NCBI GenBank assembly: GCA_025450555.1
Contig: JANWHF010000229.1
Location: 1-10,747 of the forward strand
Reading direction: 5' to 3'
Length of the DNA: 10,747 nucleotides
Source: Tepidisphaeraceae bacterium
GTDB lineage: Bacteria; Planctomycetota; Phycisphaerae; Tepidisphaerales; Tepidisphaeraceae
Shown here piece after piece: positions 8,087-10,747 of the stretch. The position numbers and the translations under genes are program-made. The notes beneath the pieces are model-generated. The model ran no database searches. It was not told the origin of the DNA and saw nothing but the letters and a program-made list of their open reading frames with translations. Within the stretch, counting starts at the first letter, position 1, and every line of letters starts with the position of its first letter.

Positions 8087-10747
8087 TCAGTCTCTCGTCA
8101 CCCATTCATCCAGATTCATTACCGCGCGGGCGACGGCGGTCCAGGTGGCGCGCTCGGCGGCATCTTCGCTGTCCGCACCGCAGAGCTTCTTCGCTGCTTT
8201 GGGATCTTCCTGAAATCGCCAGCGCTCCTGCGCAGCGAAGCTGGTGAGCATGCCCAGCTCGTCCGTGTCTGGCGGGCGAATCAGGAATCGACGGAACAGT
8301 TCGGTCGCACGCGCTTCATCGGGTTCCTCTTTCTGGGCCAGTTCCTTCCCCATCGCCCGCGCGGGCTCGATAAACACCTGATCATTCATCAGCGCCAGGG
8401 CCTGCAGGGGATTGTTGGACATGTCCCGCTGCGCGACGCAGCTTTCGCCGCTGGGCGCGTCGAAGGTGTTGTACAGCGCGAACGGCGCGGTGCGCTTGGA
8501 AAAGGTGTAGAGGCTCCGTCGATAGCGATCGGAGCCCTTACTGTCGACCCATTTGAGCGCGCCGTATGCGCCTTCGGTGGTCACCGACGCCGGCTGTGGC
8601 GGAAAGACGCTGGGGCCACCAATCTTGTCTGCTAGGAGTCCCGCACAGGCCAGCGCGCTATCGCGGACCAGTTCCGCGTCCATGCGGAAGCGCGGGGCGC
8701 GCGACATGAGAACGTCGTTGGGATCCTTGGCCATATCCTCCGGCGAGATATTTGAACTTTGCCGATAGGTGGCGCTGGTGACGATGAGCCGGTCCAGCTT
8801 CTTGAAGGACCAGCCATCGTTCATGAACTGCACCGCCAGCCAATCGAGCAGCTCTTGATTCGATGGAGGGTCACCCTGATACCCAAAATCCTCCTGGGTG
8901 CGGACGATGCCGCGCCCGAAGAAGGCGGCCCATTGCCGGTTGACCTGAACGCGCGCGGTGAGCGGGTTGTCCTTCGACACGAGCCAGCGGGCAAAGGTCA
9001 AGCGATTGGCCGGCGCACCGGCCGGAAGCGGCGGCAGAAATGCGGGCACGCCCGGCGTTACGAGATCGGTCGTCGAAAGATATTCGCCGCGATGATGAAC
9101 GTACGTCTGGCGCTCGTGACCGGCAGGCCGTTCGCGAAGCACCAGCGTGGTCAGTTCCGCTGGCATCGTCGCGCGGATGCGGTCGATCGCGGCTCGTGCC
9201 GATGCGAGCTCAGGAGCGGTCTGGAGGAAACAATTGAAGAGCTGGCCGCGTTGCTCCGCGTTTCGCGTGGCGGGCGCTTCAGTCAGAATCGACTCAATCT
9301 CGGGAGCAACTGCCTGCGGCTCCAGCGCGTGCGGATCGGTGGTCACGGAGATGCGGAAATGGCCAAGCGGAGCCGCGGCATAGCGCTCGAAGAGCATGTG
9401 CATGCTCAGCTCGTGCATCGGGTTGAGCGGAGCATCGAAGGAAAAGACGGCGGTGTGCGCCTTCCCGGTGCCACCGGTGATGCGCCAGCCGGTCAATGGA
9501 TTCCCATCGATCGCATCTTTCGCGGGGGAGCCAAAGGTCTGGGCGGCCTTGGCCAGCTTGCAGTCATGCCCATCGCATTTGAGAGAAAGCTCGCTGAGGA
9601 AAAAGTCCCCGTGCTGAAGCTCGTAAAACGCCATCCCGGGTCCGTGGCCGGGCAGCGAATCATCGGGCAGCGCTTCGATGCGGATCGCCGTGATGCCCGC
9701 AGGTACGTCCGCGAAGGACAAATCGTACGTTGTGCTTTTGGCGATGTCGCCGCCGGCGAGGATGGAATTGTCATCCTGCAGCGTCAGATAAGGCTTGCTG
9801 CTCTTCATCGCGTGGGGCTTCAAAACAGTCCAGTGGACGGCGCGGGAGGAGACTTGGTTTTCCCAGGTATCAAAAGCTTGTGAGAGGGCCGCGGCGCCGC
9901 CCGGGAATTGGTTCGGTAATTCCGCGGTTAATTCATCGATCTGCTTTTGTACTTCCCGGCGGCGGGCGTCGATCTGCTTATCGGGAATCTCAAGCTCCGG
10001 CTCATCCGCATCGTTCAGGAACGCCAGCAGGCTGTAATACTCCTTCTGCGTGATCGGATCGTACTTGTGCGTGTGGCATTGCGCGCAGCGGACGGTCAGG
10101 CCAAGCCAGGCGGTGCCGGTGGTGTTGATGCGATCGATCGAGGAGTAAAAGCGATATTCCTGCGGATCGATTCCTCCCTCTTCGTTGAGCATCGTGTTGC
10201 GATGAAAGCCGGTGGCGATCTTCTGGCTGAGCGTCGCATTCGGCAGCATGTCGCCGGCAATCTGCTCGACCGTGAATTCATCGAAAGGCATATCATCGTT
10301 GAATGCCTTGATGACCCAGTCGCGATAGGGCCAGATCGTGCGCGGCCGGTCCTTTTCGAAGCCGTTGGTGTCTGCGTATCGCGCCAGATCGAGCCAGCGG
10401 CGCGCCCAGCGCTCGCCGTAGTGGGGGCTGGCCAGCAATCGATCGACCACTTTGTCGTAAGCATCGGCCGACGAATCATTGACGAATTGATCCGCCTCCT
10501 GCGGCGTCGGCGGAATGCCGATCAGGTCCAGATACAACCGGCGGATCAGCGTGTAACGGTCAGCCTCCGGCGAAGGATGCAATCCCGCCGACTCCAGGTC
10601 GGCAAGCACGAAATAATCCATCGGATTTCGCGGCCAATTCGCCCGCTTGACCTTCGGCAACGGAGCCTGCCGGGGCGCGATAAACGCCCAATGCTGGGCA
10701 TAAGGCGCACCCTGGGCGATCCAGTCTCGCAGCAACTGCTTCTGCTC
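8087..10747 (-). CDS. DUF1549-discoidin-like-DUF1553 secreted protein (N-terminus beyond right edge)
   Basis: The open frame runs from the right edge to the TGA at 8087-8089, giving 886 visible residues (numbered here from the edge). The first residues, EQKQLLRDWIAQGAPYAQHW, match the end of a PSCyt1 domain leading into DUF1549, so the signal peptide and first haem site should lie just outside the window; the start codon is not visible. DUF1549 spans about 40-250 and contains C221-A-Q-C224-H225 followed by THKYDPI. Residues about 256-280 look coiled-coil. Residues about 305-475 resemble a discoidin (F5/8 type C) galactose-binding module, including AIDGNPLTGW at 412-421. DUF1553 occupies about 545-886 and ends in the family's usual VMNLDEWVTRD. 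Function is unproven; the partner is the DUF1501 gene downstream on the same strand. The domain order matches the left-hand gene except for the central module. Confidence 0.93.
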   Translation of the reverse strand, partial: EQKQLLRDWIAQGAPYAQHWAFIAPRQAPLPKVKRANWPRNPMDYFVLADLESAGLHPSPEADRYTLIRRLYLDLIGIPPTPQEADQFVNDSSADAYDKVVDRLLASPHYGERWARRWLDLARYADTNGFEKDRPRTIWPYRDWVIKAFNDDMPFDEFTVEQIAGDMLPNATLSQKIATGFHRNTMLNEEGGIDPQEYRFYSSIDRINTTGTAWLGLTVRCAQCHTHKYDPITQKEYYSLLAFLNDADEPELEIPDKQIDARRREVQKQIDELTAELPNQFPGGAAALSQAFDTWENQVSSRAVHWTVLKPHAMKSSKPYLTLQDDNSILAGGDIAKSTTYDLSFADVPAGITAIRIEALPDDSLPGHGPGMAFYELQHGDFFLSELSLKCDGHDCKLAKAAQTFGSPAKDAIDGNPLTGWRITGGTGKAHTAVFSFDAPLNPMHELSMHMLFERYAAAPLGHFRISVTTDPHALEPQAVAPEIESILTEAPATRNAEQRGQLFNCFLQTAPELASARAAIDRIRATMPAELTTLVLRERPAGHERQTYVHHRGEYLSTTDLVTPGVPAFLPPLPAGAPANRLTFARWLVSKDNPLTARVQVNRQWAAFFGRGIVRTQEDFGYQGDPPSNQELLDWLAVQFMNDGWSFKKLDRLIVTSATYRQSSNISPEDMAKDPNDVLMSRAPRFRMDAELVRDSALACAGLLADKIGGPSVFPPQPASVTTEGAYGALKWVDSKGSDRYRRSLYTFSKRTAPFALYNTFDAPSGESCVAQRDMSNNPLQALALMNDQVFIEPARAMGKELAQKEEPDEARATELFRRFLIRPPDTDELGMLTSFAAQERWRFQEDPKAAKKLCGADSEDAAERATWTAVARAVMNLDEWVTRD

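Noticed and set aside
8000..8635. 211-codon plus-strand frame starting in the gap before the right gene
   Set aside because: Most of it overlaps the DUF1553 C-terminus on the opposite strand and its start region crosses the repeat arm. No motif or upstream signal supports it.
8759..9883. 374-codon plus-strand frame opposite the right DUF1549/DUF1553 gene
   Set aside because: It is antisense to the discoidin-like and DUF1553 regions, is Arg/Gly-rich and has no recognisable domain.

Overview
The window looks like a piece of a GC-rich planctomycete or PVC-group chromosome, judged by eye at about 60% GC. Two genes encode the PSCyt1-DUF1549-DUF1553 type of secreted cytochrome-like protein and one encodes a DUF1501 protein. 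These families are greatly expanded in Planctomycetota and also occur in Verrucomicrobiota and some Acidobacteriota, so the phylum is an inference from family content and no ribosomal or other phylogenetic marker is present.

Layout. (1) 1-2380, minus strand: the N-terminal 793 codons of a PSCyt1/DUF1549/LamG/DUF1553 protein, running off the left edge. (2) 2381-2584: a divergent promoter region, with an extended -10 candidate and a 19-codon upstream ORF on the minus strand and a weak sigma70-like candidate on the plus strand. (3) 2585-6027, plus strand: a two-gene unit made of an exported M28 metallopeptidase of the carboxypeptidase Q type and, 26 nt later, an exported amidase-signature hydrolase resembling peptide amidases. 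(4) 6028-6320: a convergent intergenic region almost filled by a foldback element with perfect 40-bp inverted arms, each arm itself a small palindrome. (5) 6321-7763, minus strand: a complete Tat-exported DUF1501 protein. (6) 7764-8086: an intergenic region holding two nested inverted repeats built from 8-bp and 10-bp tandem units. (7) 8087-10747, minus strand: the C-terminal 886 residues of a second DUF1549/DUF1553 protein whose start and first haem domain lie beyond the right edge.

How the genes fit together. The right-hand DUF1549/DUF1553 gene followed by a DUF1501 gene is the usual two-gene planctomycete unit. Its products are thought to act outside the cytoplasm, and the carbohydrate-binding-like insert suggests polysaccharide handling, but no biochemical role can be read from the sequence. 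The left-hand gene is probably the first gene of a similar unit. The two plus-strand hydrolases between them form an exported peptide-degrading pair, one going through Sec and one through Tat.

All genes appear intact in frame within the window. I see no transposase, integrase, CRISPR array, tRNA or rRNA. The least ordinary content is the intergenic repeat DNA at 6113-6314 and 7791-8079, plus a strong excess of the hexamer CGATCG across the window. I did not find convincing evidence of a new multi-gene system.
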